Made by a program: the position numbers and the translations under genes
From: Tanypteryx hageni
Taxonomy: Eukaryota > Arthropoda > Insecta > Odonata > Petaluridae
DNA: 64,000 bases
Assembly (NCBI GenBank): GCA_028673005.1
Contig: CM054114.1
Span: 20,678,880 to 20,742,879 of the forward strand
Direction: 5' to 3'
In this document: positions 12,157 through 23,655 of the stretch, piece by piece
Numbering within the stretch: the stretch's first letter is position 1
How the letters are laid out: each line of letters opens with the position of its first letter
The notes under the pieces: generated by a model
The model's input: only the letters and a program-made list of their open reading frames with translations
Databases searched by the model: none
Told to the model about the DNA's origin: nothing

Positions 12157-13030
12157 GGACGGAAAAAATCCACATCGCGGAAGCCTTCGCAACAATAAAA
12201 TATTCGATTTCGTATTTAATATTACTTCTAATTTTTTTAGGAATCAATATAAATAGTGATAATTAAAATAATTAATTTTCAGTTAAAAATTTAAATTCCG
12301 GTGTTTATTAATTTGAACCTGTCATTGTTGATTGGCGATATACTAGCGTTGATGTAAAAACTTTCAATACTAATTAAGCATTCGCAGTTAAACTTGCGGT
12401 GATTTGTAGTTCTTTTTAATTTTTCACGGACATCGAGTACATTGCTAATGAAAGCCCCAAACTTCGCCGAATTTTCATGCCGGAGTTGATGGACGAAGAA
12501 AGTATAATCGTCAGATCTTCACGGTTGTGATATGACGGACGGCGAGGTCACGTTGCTTGCAAACAGAGCGCCTTGAAGCTAAAAGGAATGCGAGTCTCCT
12601 GAGATGCGAACCGAACGAGAAATTAATTGTTGGAAGGTCGCGAAGAAAAATTGGATTCGCTTGCTAGAGCGGACCTCGGAAAGGTCAGATCTGTGACGTC
12701 AAAGGTTTATTTTATTTTTTTAATCCTTCGCTCGAAAAAATAAAACGGCTTGAGCGCTTTCTTCTTTTTTTAGCCGCTTCCTTTGTTATGGATTAAATTA
12801 TTACTCATCTGTTGTCCCCAACTACATATCTGTACATGGAAATCATTCATTGTAAATCGGTTTTCCGTTGCTGTGCGCTATTTCGTTTTTTGTTTTGTGT
12901 AGATAACAACAAATAAGTTATTGATTTTATTTCCAATCATATTTTAATTTCATGAAGAAGATTATTTACTTATTCTGAATTTTTGTAGTTGCATGGACAA
13001 ATAACAAATGATACATGTTGTAGTTGGTAG
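12157..13030. other. Non-coding spacer
   Basis: AT-rich sequence with a slightly GC-richer part at 12500-12700. I see no gene or element. Confidence 0.4.
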
Positions 13031-13324
13031 CTAAGCTGTTGTGACGAGAGTTTCTGTGACTTGAAGTCAAGAAGTTGTATATAGTGTAAAGGAACTACTA
13101 TCAAAAAAGGTCATATTTTTTTATTAAGTACAATCAATTGTTATTATGTAATTTGGGCATTATGTATTGAGTGATACCTAAGCTGTTGTGACGGGAGTTC
13201 CTGTGACTTGAAGTTAAGAAGTAGTATATAGTGTATAGGAAATGGTATCAAAAAGCTTATATTTTTGTATTAAGTAAACCCAATTTTTATTATGTAATTT
13301 GGGTATTATGCACTGAGTTGTGAT
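13031..13324. repeat. Tandem duplication, two units of ~147 bp
   Basis: The block ctaagctgttgtgacg recurs at 13031 and 13178. Each copy is followed by gtgacttgaagt, agtatatagtgta-like sequence, tattaagta and tatgtaatttgggcatta in the same order. The two units differ by scattered substitutions, so this is an old duplication. The period is similar to that of the array at 3813-4577, but I see no sequence likeness between them. Confidence 0.8.
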
Positions 13325-15399
13325 GGGGACCCGCTGCCACCGGGACCTGCTTCCAATTGTAGCGTTTATGTGAATAATGTGTTGCGTTAAGTTATCCAAA
13401 GCAAACAGTCTGGGAAGTAATGTATGTAATTTTAATAAATATTAAAAATAATTAAGTGTAATAATAACGATATAATTGTATTCATTTCTTAAGATTTGTT
13501 ATTTGTTGTCAATGAGTCACGGATTTGTTTACTTACGTTGCTATTTTAAATTAACGCTTTTCTAAAGTCTGCATCATTAACATGTAACGTTAAACTTCAT
13601 CTACGTCCAACTGTCGTTTTTGACGGATTATTACACTAGTAAATGTATTAAACTAACAGAGGGATGAGAGAACAATGGCTTGGCTGAAAATTTGTCTCCG
13701 TCCAAGGATTTCAACTGGGTACTGAATACTCTCAAAAAATATTTCGAAATTTTCCTAGGACTTTAGTTCTTCGCTTGTATATCCTAGCGACAAAAAAATT
13801 TCAAGTGGAAGTTTTCCGTTGGAATAGTTACTAGAAACAATGTAATTTATAAGGAAGCTTCTGTATATTTTTCTCGCAATTAGAAACAACTTTTGGAAAT
13901 TTTGGTAAAAAGAATTTTTTGTTGTTTATTAAGACCATGAGTAATATGAAATTTTTTAATACTTTATTTGGACTACTCGATAAAAATTACTAACTTATTT
14001 TTTCTGATTCTGTCATCTCTATTAATATATAATGTATATTCGCAATCACACGCTACAGCACTTACATCAAATAAATAATTATAAAAAAATAAAATTAAAA
14101 TAAATAGACAGTCAGGTTAAGTGAATTAAAACGTTTTAAAAACGGATTATGACATTCAATGTTTATGGAAATATTTCGTTTATTATATAACACGAAAATT
14201 GCACGGCATGTAGATAATTGCTTAGCATATTGTGACAAAAATAATTTTAAAGTCATTAAATGATAAATAAATTCTTTCCATGCAATTCTCATAAGAACGG
14301 AATTATTTATAGGCGGGTTTCGCTTCCGGCATAAGCGCCTATTAGCTTCGGTTTGTCTATCCGTCCACATGTTCGTTCTCGGCTTCTACCGAACGGATTT
14401 TCATGAAATTTGATATTAAGGACTTACAGTCAACGACAACAAGAACATCACAAAAATGAAACATGTAAGCTAATCAGGGGTACAACTTTACTGGTGAAAA
14501 AAATGAACTTTCCGTTATATCTCGTAAATCTTTAATCATATCAAAATAGTTTTCAAATAAACTTGTATAACTAATAACTTAGAGTATTTCTATTCCTATA
14601 TTTTTTTATCGTAGGAGTAGCCGTTATTAAGAAAATCGAACAAGAATGTCATAATTCGCTTTGAACTTGGAAAATTTCTTGTATAGCTACTTAATTGTTG
14701 TCAACGAAAACAATCTTATAGGTTACTGAAGTAAATAAGATCTGCTATGATTATGAAAATACGTGGAATTTTATTACGTGTATTACAGCATTTTGTAAGC
14801 GAAGGGAAATGCATTATCTACGACGAAGAAATTAACACAAACGTAAATATTAGAATACTTAAATGAAATGAGGTAGGGTCTAAATAATTTTCGATTATTT
14901 GATTAGTTACAATTGATTAGAAAATAGATGGGCATATAAAGATTTAATATTTCCCTGGTTACTGTAGTGCTGTACTCTGAAAATTAAAAAAATATATTTT
15001 CAATTACGATTGCAAACCCGCACCACAATGTGGAAATTGGTCTTTCCTCGATAAATCCACGTTGACAGTTGCCAATTTTTCAGCGTACGCAACATAAAGT
15101 GGCACTCCTGAAACGGAATAAAGTTTTCGAGGCGTTATTTTTTTCTCGCCCTTTTTTAGATGCGAAGTAGGCGTTCCTTGCACCTCTGAGAAACGCTCGC
15201 CGAGAAAAAAAAACTTGATTCTCGATCCGAGGAAGGAAATCAATAGATTATAATGGCCGCCTTCCTTTTTTATGTAAGTTCCACTTAAAAAAAAAAACAA
15301 AGAAATGGCGCGCCGCGACCGAAGTTTATTTTGTTTCGTCCTATAGTTTGTTTGGGAGCGTATTTTTAAACCGGCCTCCGAATAGATCTTTCTCGAGGA
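13325..15399. other. Non-coding stretch with one dispersed-repeat module
   Basis: No gene is recognised. At 14341-14450 there is a gtctatccgtcc block followed by gaacggattttcatgaaatt, the same module as in the repeats at 8461 and 63487. A minus-strand open frame of 98 codons at 15004-15300 has no motif that I recognise. Confidence 0.4.
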
Positions 15400-15830
15400 A
15401 AATAAATCCGAAAGGAATTCTTTAGTGTTAGTGTGTGCGTGTGTTTGTGCACGCGCATGTCTCGGGAGCGAGGTATTACGTCATCGGCGGAGTCTTCCGA
15501 GGTTTGGGATCGTTGCGAGCGCATGAATGGCGCAGCGAGGAAATGAATGAACTCCGAAGGAGAGGGAGTGGGCGGGAGGAGCGTCGTGGGCGAAGTTCAA
15601 GTCGGGTCGCAAAAGGGATAGGGATGAAAAACCGTGTGTCAACGGCGAAGGGTTTGCTGGAAACGTGATAAGTCCTTTTGACACGCATCCGCCGACAAAC
15701 GGGAGTGGTATCGTTGGACGCATCTCTTTCCAACCCCTAAAACCGGCAATAATTTTTTTTTTTCTCTTCCCACCCCTCCAAGCTCCCATTTTAATGTGCA
15801 GTGTGTTCCAGTCGGTTTTAGTGAAGGAAA
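15400..15830. promoter_or_regulatory. CpG-rich block, possible promoter or untranslated exon
   Basis: This block is much richer in GC and CpG than its neighbours. It contains an ATF/CREB-like site (ttacgtca near 15476) and a GC-box-like gggcgggagg near 15569. Open frames exist on both strands but none has a recognisable product. It could be the promoter or an untranslated first exon of a gene whose coding exons lie elsewhere, or simply an isolated GC-rich patch. The assignment is an inference. Confidence 0.3.
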
Positions 15831-15934
15831 TGTGTTCAAGTGAAAAATAAAATAAAAAGATTTTGATGTTTTTCAAAGTAGAAAATTAAGCCATCTTGAA
15901 AGATCTCCGACTTTCCCGGCGAATTGATGCGAAG

Positions 15935-16003
15935 AAGTTTTCTCGGGCTTCCAGCCGGGTCTTAATACTGTATTATGGCCCGGCTGGAAGCCCGAGAAAA
16001 CTT
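15935..16003. repeat. Perfect 25-bp inverted repeat, 19-base loop
   Basis: The left arm (15935-15959) contains tctcgggcttccagccggg. The right arm (15979-16003) is its exact reverse complement. The 19-base loop is AT-rich. A short direct repeat, agccatcttga, flanks the structure on both sides (near 15890 and 16007). This suggests a foldback element or an insertion footprint rather than a terminator, since the DNA is eukaryotic. Confidence 0.85.
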
Positions 16004-16089
16004 TTTAGCCATCTTGATAACTTTTTATAAGCTAACTAGCGTAATTGCCCGTCAAATATTACGGGTATGTGCAGATTATGTATAAAAAT

Positions 16090-16312
16090 TAAGATACTTC
16101 CCATTCTTCCTCCCTTTCTCTCTGCCTACCTCCCACTCTCTTCCCTCCCTCTCGTCCTATTCTCTCTCCCTCCCTCTCCACCTATTCTCTCTCACTCCTA
16201 TTTTCCCTTTTTCTTCTTCTCCATCCCTCCCTCTCCCTCTTATTCTTCGCCCTCCTCTTTCCTTCCCATCCTCCATCTTCCTCCCACCCATTCTCCTTCC
16301 TTTCCTCTAAAA
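16090..16312. repeat. Polypyrimidine (CT-rich) tract
   Basis: About 220 bases composed almost wholly of C and T on the plus strand, in CCCTCTC and TTCTTC runs. The open frame through it is a low-complexity artefact. A purine-rich tract of similar make-up but opposite strand lies at 48395-48580. Confidence 0.85.
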
Positions 16313-17224
16313 TTTAATTAGTTTTATTGGGAGGAAGTGTAATATGTCCCCCTCAAAACAGCGCCACAAACGGACAGCAATTTCTTTAATTACCATGTCA
16401 ACCTTAAATAAAAAATTCTGATTAGCTCATTATATAAATTTCTGCAAATGTCAATTTTCTATCTACATCATTGATCGAGTTATTAGCGTTCTAATAGCTT
16501 GTCACTCAGACCAACGGACTGAAAACTTAGCCTTTTATTATTATTTCTGTGATTTTTTGATTCTTTTAAACCTCTCTTTCTCTCCCTATTTCCAAAACCG
16601 CCCTCAAGTACTCCATTCTTCTAACTAACTCCCCTAACCTATCGCACAATCCATCACGCTATAAATATTTTACATGCTCGGATTGTTTATTAAAACGTCC
16701 AGCAAATACCTCCGATTTTCATACTGTTTCTATTTCAATAATAATGAATTATTTCATCAAAAGTATTTTAATCTTTTTAAATAGTATTTCAGGTTTTTAG
16801 GTATACCTTCTCGTAAATAGCGCAACGAATGTTGTTTACATTGATTGCTATGAAAACATTTTCCCCCTCCTTTCGTCTTTCTCTCCTTCTCGTATTAAAA
16901 GCCTTCAAAGCACGCTTAAAACCCATATGGACTCAAATAACAATAGGATTTCGAGGTTTAACAATGTAATTGGTAGGCATGGCAACATCACGTTAAAATG
17001 GCAAGATTTCCTCAAAATATGCGAATTAAAGGTTTAACATGAGGAATTTTGAAGTGTAGAGGAAAAACGATGAACAGAATAAAAAACCTTGTAATCTTTT
17101 CGTTAAAATGGTTTAAATCTTAAGCTTGTAGGTCAATGTTTTCTACTTTTAATGTCAAAAATAAGAAAAGCCTGCACGTCAAAAAGTCAATTTTTACGTC
17201 TTATCTTATCTTATTAGAAATAGA
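16313..17224. other. Non-coding spacer
   Basis: AT-rich sequence with no gene or known element visible. Confidence 0.4.
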
Positions 17225-17400
17225 AATGTCTTCCTTGGAGTCGAACCTAGGACTTTTTCAATATTTGTCTTTCGTCATCACCTTAAAATATGTAAATGGA
17301 ACATTCATGCCAAATTTAAAAAAATATTTCTCGAGGCTTCATCGAGTTATTCATATTTGTATAGCGTGACAGATGGAGGGACAAAGGGACAGAAGAAGGC
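17225..17400 (-). repeat. tRNA T-arm dispersed repeat, copy
   Basis: On the minus strand there is a T-arm-like block, gtcctaggttcgactccaa (17232-17255). On the plus strand this is followed by catgccaaatttaaa and gacagatggagggacaaagg. The same order (T-arm block, aagtttcatgaaaatcgg, ggacagacagac) occurs at 63487-63690. Confidence 0.5.
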
Positions 17401-17624
17401 TTTTATAGATTTTAGATTTGAAAACTTTCATTTAGTTTGTTCTTTTTTTAGCGTGTTTCATTTTGTGAACACGCGTAATGTTTTCGTCTATCCGTCTGTG
17501 CAATCAATTAAATCAAAATAGCAAGTGAACGGCGATAGATAGAGAAGACTGACATTTGCAGAGCGTATGTGGTCTATGATGCCATTTATTGCGCTACCCA
17601 AAGACATTTTTTGGAGAAAGTAAG

Positions 17625-17850
17625 ATTCTTAGCAAATGGTTGCTATAGATAGAAAGTTAAATCTTTCACAAATTGTGCGACTATTAATGATATACGAGAG
17701 TTAAAAATGTGAAATTACATTGTCGTGTAATTATATTACTAAATTTATAAAGAATTTCAAATGAACAATTCTAGATAAAACTCACAATCAGTAATTAAAA
17801 CGCGCTTTTTGATTCTGCGTCAGCAGGTGAAGCTCAAAATTTTGTTGCAT
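17625..17850 (+). repeat. Dispersed repeat shared with 22205-22395
   Basis: The blocks aagattcttagcaaatgg, atagatagaaagttaaat, taattatattactaa, tttataaagaatttcaa and tgcgtcagcaggtgaagct occur in the same order at 22205-22395 with moderate divergence. There is no coding potential and no clear terminal repeats. Confidence 0.6.
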
Positions 17851-19709
17851 TTCCGTTTCATTTTCCCCGATTGGGACTTAAATGCCAAGGATGGCGAAAA
17901 TAAGTTTATACAGCCATCCTTAGCTTTCCGCGGTTTCGGTCTACACGTTTTCCAAACGGCTTGTAATGATATGCTAAGAAGTGTGACTCGCACTCGGAAG
18001 TCATCTTATTCGCTGGAAAAACCCTCGCATCTTTTCTCCGAATAAGTAAAAAAAACTGGGTTTGTGTCAGGATAGACCTGTCTCGAGACTTTCTTGACGA
18101 TATCAACAGTTGCGAACCGTGTGGGATGAGGAGAATTTAGTATCAGTAACACGAACTATACTTTTTGAAACATTAACTTTTCCTTAAATACTAATACTAG
18201 ACTTTCGCGGAAGATACTAAGTTTATTTTTATCTGTATCTTCAGTGCTTTAACCGCACTTTATGGAAAGTATCTGCTTCGTTGTATAGAACACACGCATC
18301 TACCTTTGGAGTAGGACTTTGCGACTTCCCGTCCAGTAAGTTAGTCTCCACGTTTCTCTTCCTTAGATATCCTTCTTTCTAGGAAATTTCTTTCTCGGTA
18401 ATTTTCGCTGAATATATCTTTTGTTAGGAAAATAACTGGAATCGTGGATGTAAGCGGAGATTAAAAATTTCTACTCTTCCCATCAAAAATTTACGGTGAG
18501 AGAATAAATCGCGGCCATTACCGTGCCAGTTACTAGGGTAATTGTAGAACGATTTCCATTCAGACCGTTATCAATTATCAATGCTGATTCATCGATTTCT
18601 ATATTCTAATATAGAAATGAGCATCTGATTTCACTAACCCTTTTGTGGAGAGACGTAACGTGTCAGTATATTTATGGCGTTTCTATTAGCTCGAGGTTTA
18701 GCCATATGGCAGTATAAAAATATTTTTAACGAAAGTATCAATTTTTTTAAGTTCTATCATACTTGAATAAAAAATGCATTTTTAATTATTATTTTTAACT
18801 AAATCTAACTTTAGGGTTACGGCTAAACTTCGTAAACGAATCTCTTAGTCTTACAATTAGACAAATGGCGGAAAAGAGGATTCAATCGCACAAGTCAAAA
18901 TATTGTGGGTAAACTAGTAAACTGCCATATTGCTGGCTTAATGACGATTGCTTTTTCCGAAAAATAAATCATTTATAAAGCTTTGCATTGATTTTTATGC
19001 ATTTCTTATAGAAAAATAGAAGCCGTTTCATCAGCCGAGAGATAAAATGCCCGTAAACATCCCAAAGCCAAAGGTGGGTATTTAACTGAGAATTGATTTT
19101 TTTAAGCGAATATCTTTTTTCGTCTACAATCTTTAAGAAAGGTTTCCATAGCCAGTATTATGAATGGGATGTCCATGTAGTAGATGGGTTCAGATGCGGC
19201 ATCATTGTAAAATTTGTCGGTAGCTCAGAATTAATAATCAAATACAATGTTTAACACATATTCTTATGTTAATCTAGAGAATATTTGATGAATTTAAACA
19301 GATGGCGCGGTCTTTTAAACAAAGAGCTGCGTCTGGTATCACGAAAATAACTGTAGGAAAAACCTCTACGAATGACAAATCTTAGATACTTCTCACATCA
19401 CGCGCTTGGTAAAGTCAAAGCTCTTTGAATAAAAATACAATTTGATTTAGCGTTTAATTGTCATTCCACTCGCCATTCTTGTTCATAACAGCACAAAACA
19501 TGACGTCGTATTTTGCGATTGCCTTAACACCCTTTACCGATTGTGTTTTTTTTTATTCGTTTATAACAACCACCGAAAATATCAAAATTTTAATTCCATT
19601 TATAATCTTTCCTGGCAAACCGAACTTTGGTTCTCCTAAGATTTTATTTTGGTTCCATGCAGTAAAGTAAAAATAGAGCCGACCTTTCGCGTAGGGTTCC
19701 GCATAATCC
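17851..19709. other. Non-coding stretch
   Basis: No host exon recognised. Open frames at 17809-18045, 17906-18106 and 19458-19670 have no motif. Confidence 0.4.
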
Positions 19710-19802
19710 AATTTGAGAAACACTGCCATACGTCACGGGGCCCCATACTTCGCGGGGCCCCTGGCGCACGCCATGTGCGACCCCCCCTTAAATCCGCCAC
19801 TG
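19710..19802. mobile_element. hAT-type terminal fragment
   Basis: The sequence runs from ttgagaaacactgcc through two ggggccc blocks to aatccgccactg, whose reverse complement starts CAGTGGCGG, a typical hAT end. It resembles the right part of the element at 23137-23621. No partner end is identified. Confidence 0.4.
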
Positions 19803-19959
19803 CCGTCAACAATGTCAGCTTTCACTTTAACTTTGAATTGAAATGAAGGAACGTTAGATTCAGTTAAGCGTTCGGTTTGACTTATGTTGGGAAAAGAAAA
19901 ATTCTTCCCCTAAATTACGTGCAGATGTAATCAGGCAAATGGAACATAAATGCAATATA

Positions 19960-20607
19960 AAATAAACTGATGTGGGCAACACATGACTTTCTTTATATTT
20001 ATATGGCAAATTACATGTTGTTAGCTCTGGGATCGTTGTCAATATTTACTTCCGGTTGACAATTAAGAAAAGAAAAAGGAGCGTTACTAAGACGTAACTA
20101 AGCGTCAATTGTTAACAATAGTCGTCGGTAGGTGTCGTGGTGGTGGCAGCTAAAAAATAAGATGTATCTTAAAAAATGCATTGTATGGAAAAATGTATCA
20201 AACAAACGTTGTAGAAAATAAAATTTCCTACAACTTTTATTCCAATACATTTTTACATTTATCAAATATTAAAGCAAATATTTCAAAATAACGGATAAGT
20301 GTCAAGAGTAAACACCCACTTTCGGTTCACCGATTTTTACCAAAAACTAATCAAATCTTCAAACTTTTATAAAAATGTTAAATATAAAATTTCGCGTTGA
20401 CCTAATTAATAGTTTTTGAGTTAGAGCGCCCACAAAAATCTATCACATACAGACAGAGACTGACAGACAGACACACAGACATCATCGAGAAAATAGTCAA
20501 AACGTGTTCAGGGGACCTCAAAACGTGTATTCCGTTTAAATCTTGAATTCGATTTTTTTCATGAAAACAATATTTTCTCTATACTTCGTATATTGAGAAA
20601 GAAAAAG
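19960..20607 (-). repeat. ACTTTCTCCATA repeat, copy 5, alternative 3' half
   Basis: A minus-strand copy. Its 3' half, with tgttgttagctctggg and caatatttacttccgg, matches only copy 3. The central part, with gtcaagagtaaacaccc and gagttagagcgcccac, and the head, gagaaagaaaaag, match all copies. Confidence 0.85.
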
Positions 20608-20774
20608 TAGAAATTGTTTTATGAAAAAGTTTAAATTTTCAATGTAGGTATATAACTTCTACAGACATAATATTGTCGAGTAAATCATTACGCGCATTCC
20701 TTCCAAGGGCGGATCCAGACTTCATCGTTGGGCGGGGCAATCAAGGGTGATAAAGTACGATGTGTCCAGTATAT

Positions 20775-21450
20775 CACTTTCTCCATACAGAGTAATGAAT
20801 ATGATTGCAATATTACTTACAAGTTGCTCTCGACAAAAGCGTCCTCAAGAATAACTCTCAGAAAGCACTGTAAATTTGTTTATAAAATGTGACACTAGAT
20901 GGTGTTGGGATAATTTTAATCGCAATTAAAATTATCCTTGACAGCGCTATCAACAATTTGAATAATTTATTATAGAAACGGAAACAAAGCTCCCTAGCGA
21001 CATTCAATCTACTGAACATATATTCAGACGAATAATCAAGTTATTCCTGAAACAATCAGTTCTATAAAATATACTTGAAACAAAATTTGTAGACAAATAT
21101 ATTGTCTACAACTTGAATAATGACAAATATTTACATTAATGAAGCACTAAGGGAGACATATGGCAAAAATTGCAAGAGTAAAGCCTCTTTTTCTTATTAA
21201 CCAATTTTAGCCAAAATCTTATCAGATCATCACTTTTTAATTAAAATTCTTAATATATAGTTTTTGTTGATTTAATAAGTGGTTTTTGATTTAGACAGCC
21301 CACCAAATACCTATCACACAGGCATCAACGAGAAAACAGTGAAAAGGTATTCAAGGGGGCCTTAAAACGTTTATTTCTGTAGAAATCTCGAATTCCATTT
21401 TTATTCACGATGTGAATGGTACTTTCTTCACACTGCGCGTGGAGAAAGTG
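20775..21450 (-). repeat. Old diverged relative of the ACTTTCTCCATA repeat
   Basis: It is bounded by cactttctccata and ggagaaagtg. Between them, in the order of copy 5 but strongly diverged, are acaacttgaata, caagagtaaagcc, ccaattttagccaaaat, agacagcccacc, atcaacgagaaaacagtg and the ggccttaaaacg block. It is probably an older subfamily of the same repeat. Confidence 0.6.
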
Positions 21451-21730
21451 AAGCTATTTGAAAATATCTTCAAAGGATACAATTTTAATAGGTAAAAAGG
21501 AAAGAGATAACACTTTGTACAACTTAATAAATACAGTTGAGTCTTGACAATCCTAGTCTCGTTAAACCGAGTTCCGCTTAATCCGAGGTCGTCCTCAGAA
21601 AACTAAGTTCCAGTGAAACGTTTTAATCTGATGTGTTAACTATCCAGTGAAACGTTTTCATCTGAATTGTTAACTATCCAGATGGAAAGAATGCGTTATT
21701 TAAACACCGGTGTGCATCATCGTCATCATC
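21451..21730. other. Spacer with a pogo/Tigger-like end
   Basis: At 21534 the sequence cagttgagtcttgacaatcc, followed by gttaaaccgag, resembles the termini of Tigger-type elements. No matching right end is seen. A near-repeat of about 50 bases (ccagtgaaacgtttt, cttaatccg or catctgaattgttaac) lies at 21610-21690. Confidence 0.35.
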
Positions 21731-21889
21731 GAAGGTAGTCTGTCCGTAGAAAGGTCCGTGATTATTCCTGGTTCTCCATATACTGCTATTTTCCGCTGTC
21801 CTCTTCATTTCTTGATAATTCTCTTTCCTTTTCAAATAGTCTATCAGCTGCAACCTTTTCCTGCCTCATTCCCCTTTTCCGTCTAGTTA
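21731..21889 (-). mobile_element. 3' end of a CFDP2-type LINE
   Basis: Minus-strand fragment about 160 bases long, with the CAT-repeat tail at 21718 and gtagtctgtccgtag. It matches, in order, the LINE 3' ends at 48726 and 56844, with about 80 percent likeness to the first by eye. Only the last part of the ORF and the 3' untranslated region remain. Confidence 0.65.
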
Positions 21890-22204
21890 TGCATAGTATG
21901 CACCTTTAAAAGTTTTTTTTTTGTCGGTTGGGTATGAAAAAAGCTTAATCGTCGCAGCGAAAAAAGGTGTGTGGCAAAGAAGCTAGAGACTGTCGACGAT
22001 TTCTAATTATAAATATAGACTTATATTCGTTATTATTATTATTATGTGGTATTTTTTAATGACGATAATTTTTTATTTGCTTTTAATATTAAAAATGTTC
22101 TAATGTATTTTTCTTTTTATCCTTTTACATTTTATCATTCCGAATAATCAGAGTTTTCAATAGCCCGAGATTGCGGGAGGAGATGTCTTCAAAACGTTCA
22201 AATT

Positions 22205-22395
22205 AAGATTCTGAGCAAATGGATATAGATAGAACGTTAAATTTTTTAAATTAATTATGGAATATATTACTTTATGTCATATAATTATATTACTAAGTTT
22301 ATAAAGAATTTTAAGTTTACAATTTTAAATAAACCTCAAGAAATAAAATGCACTTTTTCATATTGCGTCAGCAAATGAAGCTTCCATTTTTATTT
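22205..22395 (+). repeat. Dispersed repeat shared with 17625-17850
   Basis: Same order of blocks as the copy at 17625, such as aagattctgagcaaatgg, gatagaacgttaaat and tgcgtcagcaaatgaagct. No product. Confidence 0.6.
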
Positions 22396-23136
22396 ATCTA
22401 TATCATTTTATCCATGAGATAATTTCTATAATTCATTTTGCCGCGTTCCTATTTTTTTTAACCCTCTGAAGTGAGTACCAGCCAACTCGTGCTCATTTTG
22501 TGTAATATAAGTTCTTTGAGCATAATACGCGTCGGCCAAGTAAATGAAAATAAGCTTGTTTTAGGCGATATTGTCTTACGTGAAAAATGAATCGAGGTAC
22601 ATGGAGGTTACCTGAGGTCCGAATCATGATAAAATTGAAAAAATCCGTCATTTCGGAAGTTATTTGAGGCGTGAATGGTGTTAACCGTTTAGCCTCTAGA
22701 GCCGCGCACAGACGACAGAATTGCAAAAAACCCCCTTTCGAACTCAGGGGCACCTAACTTGTATGTATTCATCAAAATATCTAATTTGATTTTTTTCGCC
22801 GTAACTGTACTTTCTCCATCTTCTTCCTAAACGAAAAATCGAAGCACGACATTAAACCACTTGAGTAAGGACACCGTGGAGCTCTATTGTCAGGTCTGTT
22901 GCCTCAGTGCCGTAACTAGGATATGGCGAAGGTTGCGTTTGCCATGGGCGCCGCTTGCAAAAGGCTCCAAACTTTTTCGGAAAAAATGCCAAAAGTTAAT
23001 TTTTCCATAAATAATTATTGATTTAATACTAAAATGTTAAAGTTATTGTTTATGCATACGCTCTTATACCTTATTAAAACACAAAAAATAATGTTCTACA
23101 TAAAATGTTGCCATAGCCATTCCAGGCACGTTTCTG
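22396..23136. other. Spacer with a hAT-like left end
   Basis: At 22907 the sequence cagtgccgtaactaggat resembles a hAT terminus. A convincing partner is not seen. Otherwise this is non-coding. Confidence 0.35.
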
Positions 23137-23621
23137 CAGTGGTGGCCTTAGGGATCGGTAAACGGGACAACCGCCCGGGGCCCCATACCTTATGGGGGTC
23201 CAAAATCTTGCAAAAAATATGGACTAAATTAACAAAAATGCGGCTCGAACTAGGCGTCTTATTTACAGTAAGCAGAAATTCATATACTTTCATAGCAGCT
23301 TCATGAATAGGGCAAAGTTGAATTTAAATCTGAAATACCTGGCTTGCATATATGGTCTCATTCTTTTTGAAGCTGCGGACCCTCTACGAAATCCCACAAT
23401 TTCTGCGGGTTCCCTCCCTATGAAAATTCATTTTCATTCATTGCCTCTCGTATTTTCACTTTGAAACATTAATCAGAGCTGAGTGAGTGAATCAAACAAG
23501 TTATAGATAAAAATGAACATCATGTCCTGCTCAATTCGCGGACCCCCGGTTGAGAAACACTGGTCTAAGGGGCCCCAAATCACTCTTGCCCAGGGCCCCA
23601 GGAATTCCAATGCCACCGCTG
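23137..23621. mobile_element. hAT-like MITE next to a splice donor
   Basis: The left end cagtggtggccttagg and the right end, read inwards as cagcggtggcattgg, are inverted with three mismatches. Both ends lead into ggggcccc blocks. The flanking octamers cgtttctg and gttccctg are only partly alike. The element lies in the intron of the methuselah-like gene, about 35 bases downstream of its donor. Readthrough of this sequence gives a spurious C-terminus to the long open frame. Confidence 0.6.
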
Positions 23622-23655
23622 GTTCCCTGTGTTGCGGGAAGTTTCCATAGCTCAC

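Noticed and set aside
16067..16321. Ser/Pro/Leu-rich frame in the CT tract, and similar frames at 48212-48605
   Set aside because: Low-complexity pyrimidine or purine tracts leave frames open by chance.
1..23136. Seven-transmembrane exons of the Mth-like receptor downstream on the minus strand
   Set aside because: I looked through the minus-strand frames and found no run of hydrophobic helices with Mth-type motifs. They probably lie outside the window.
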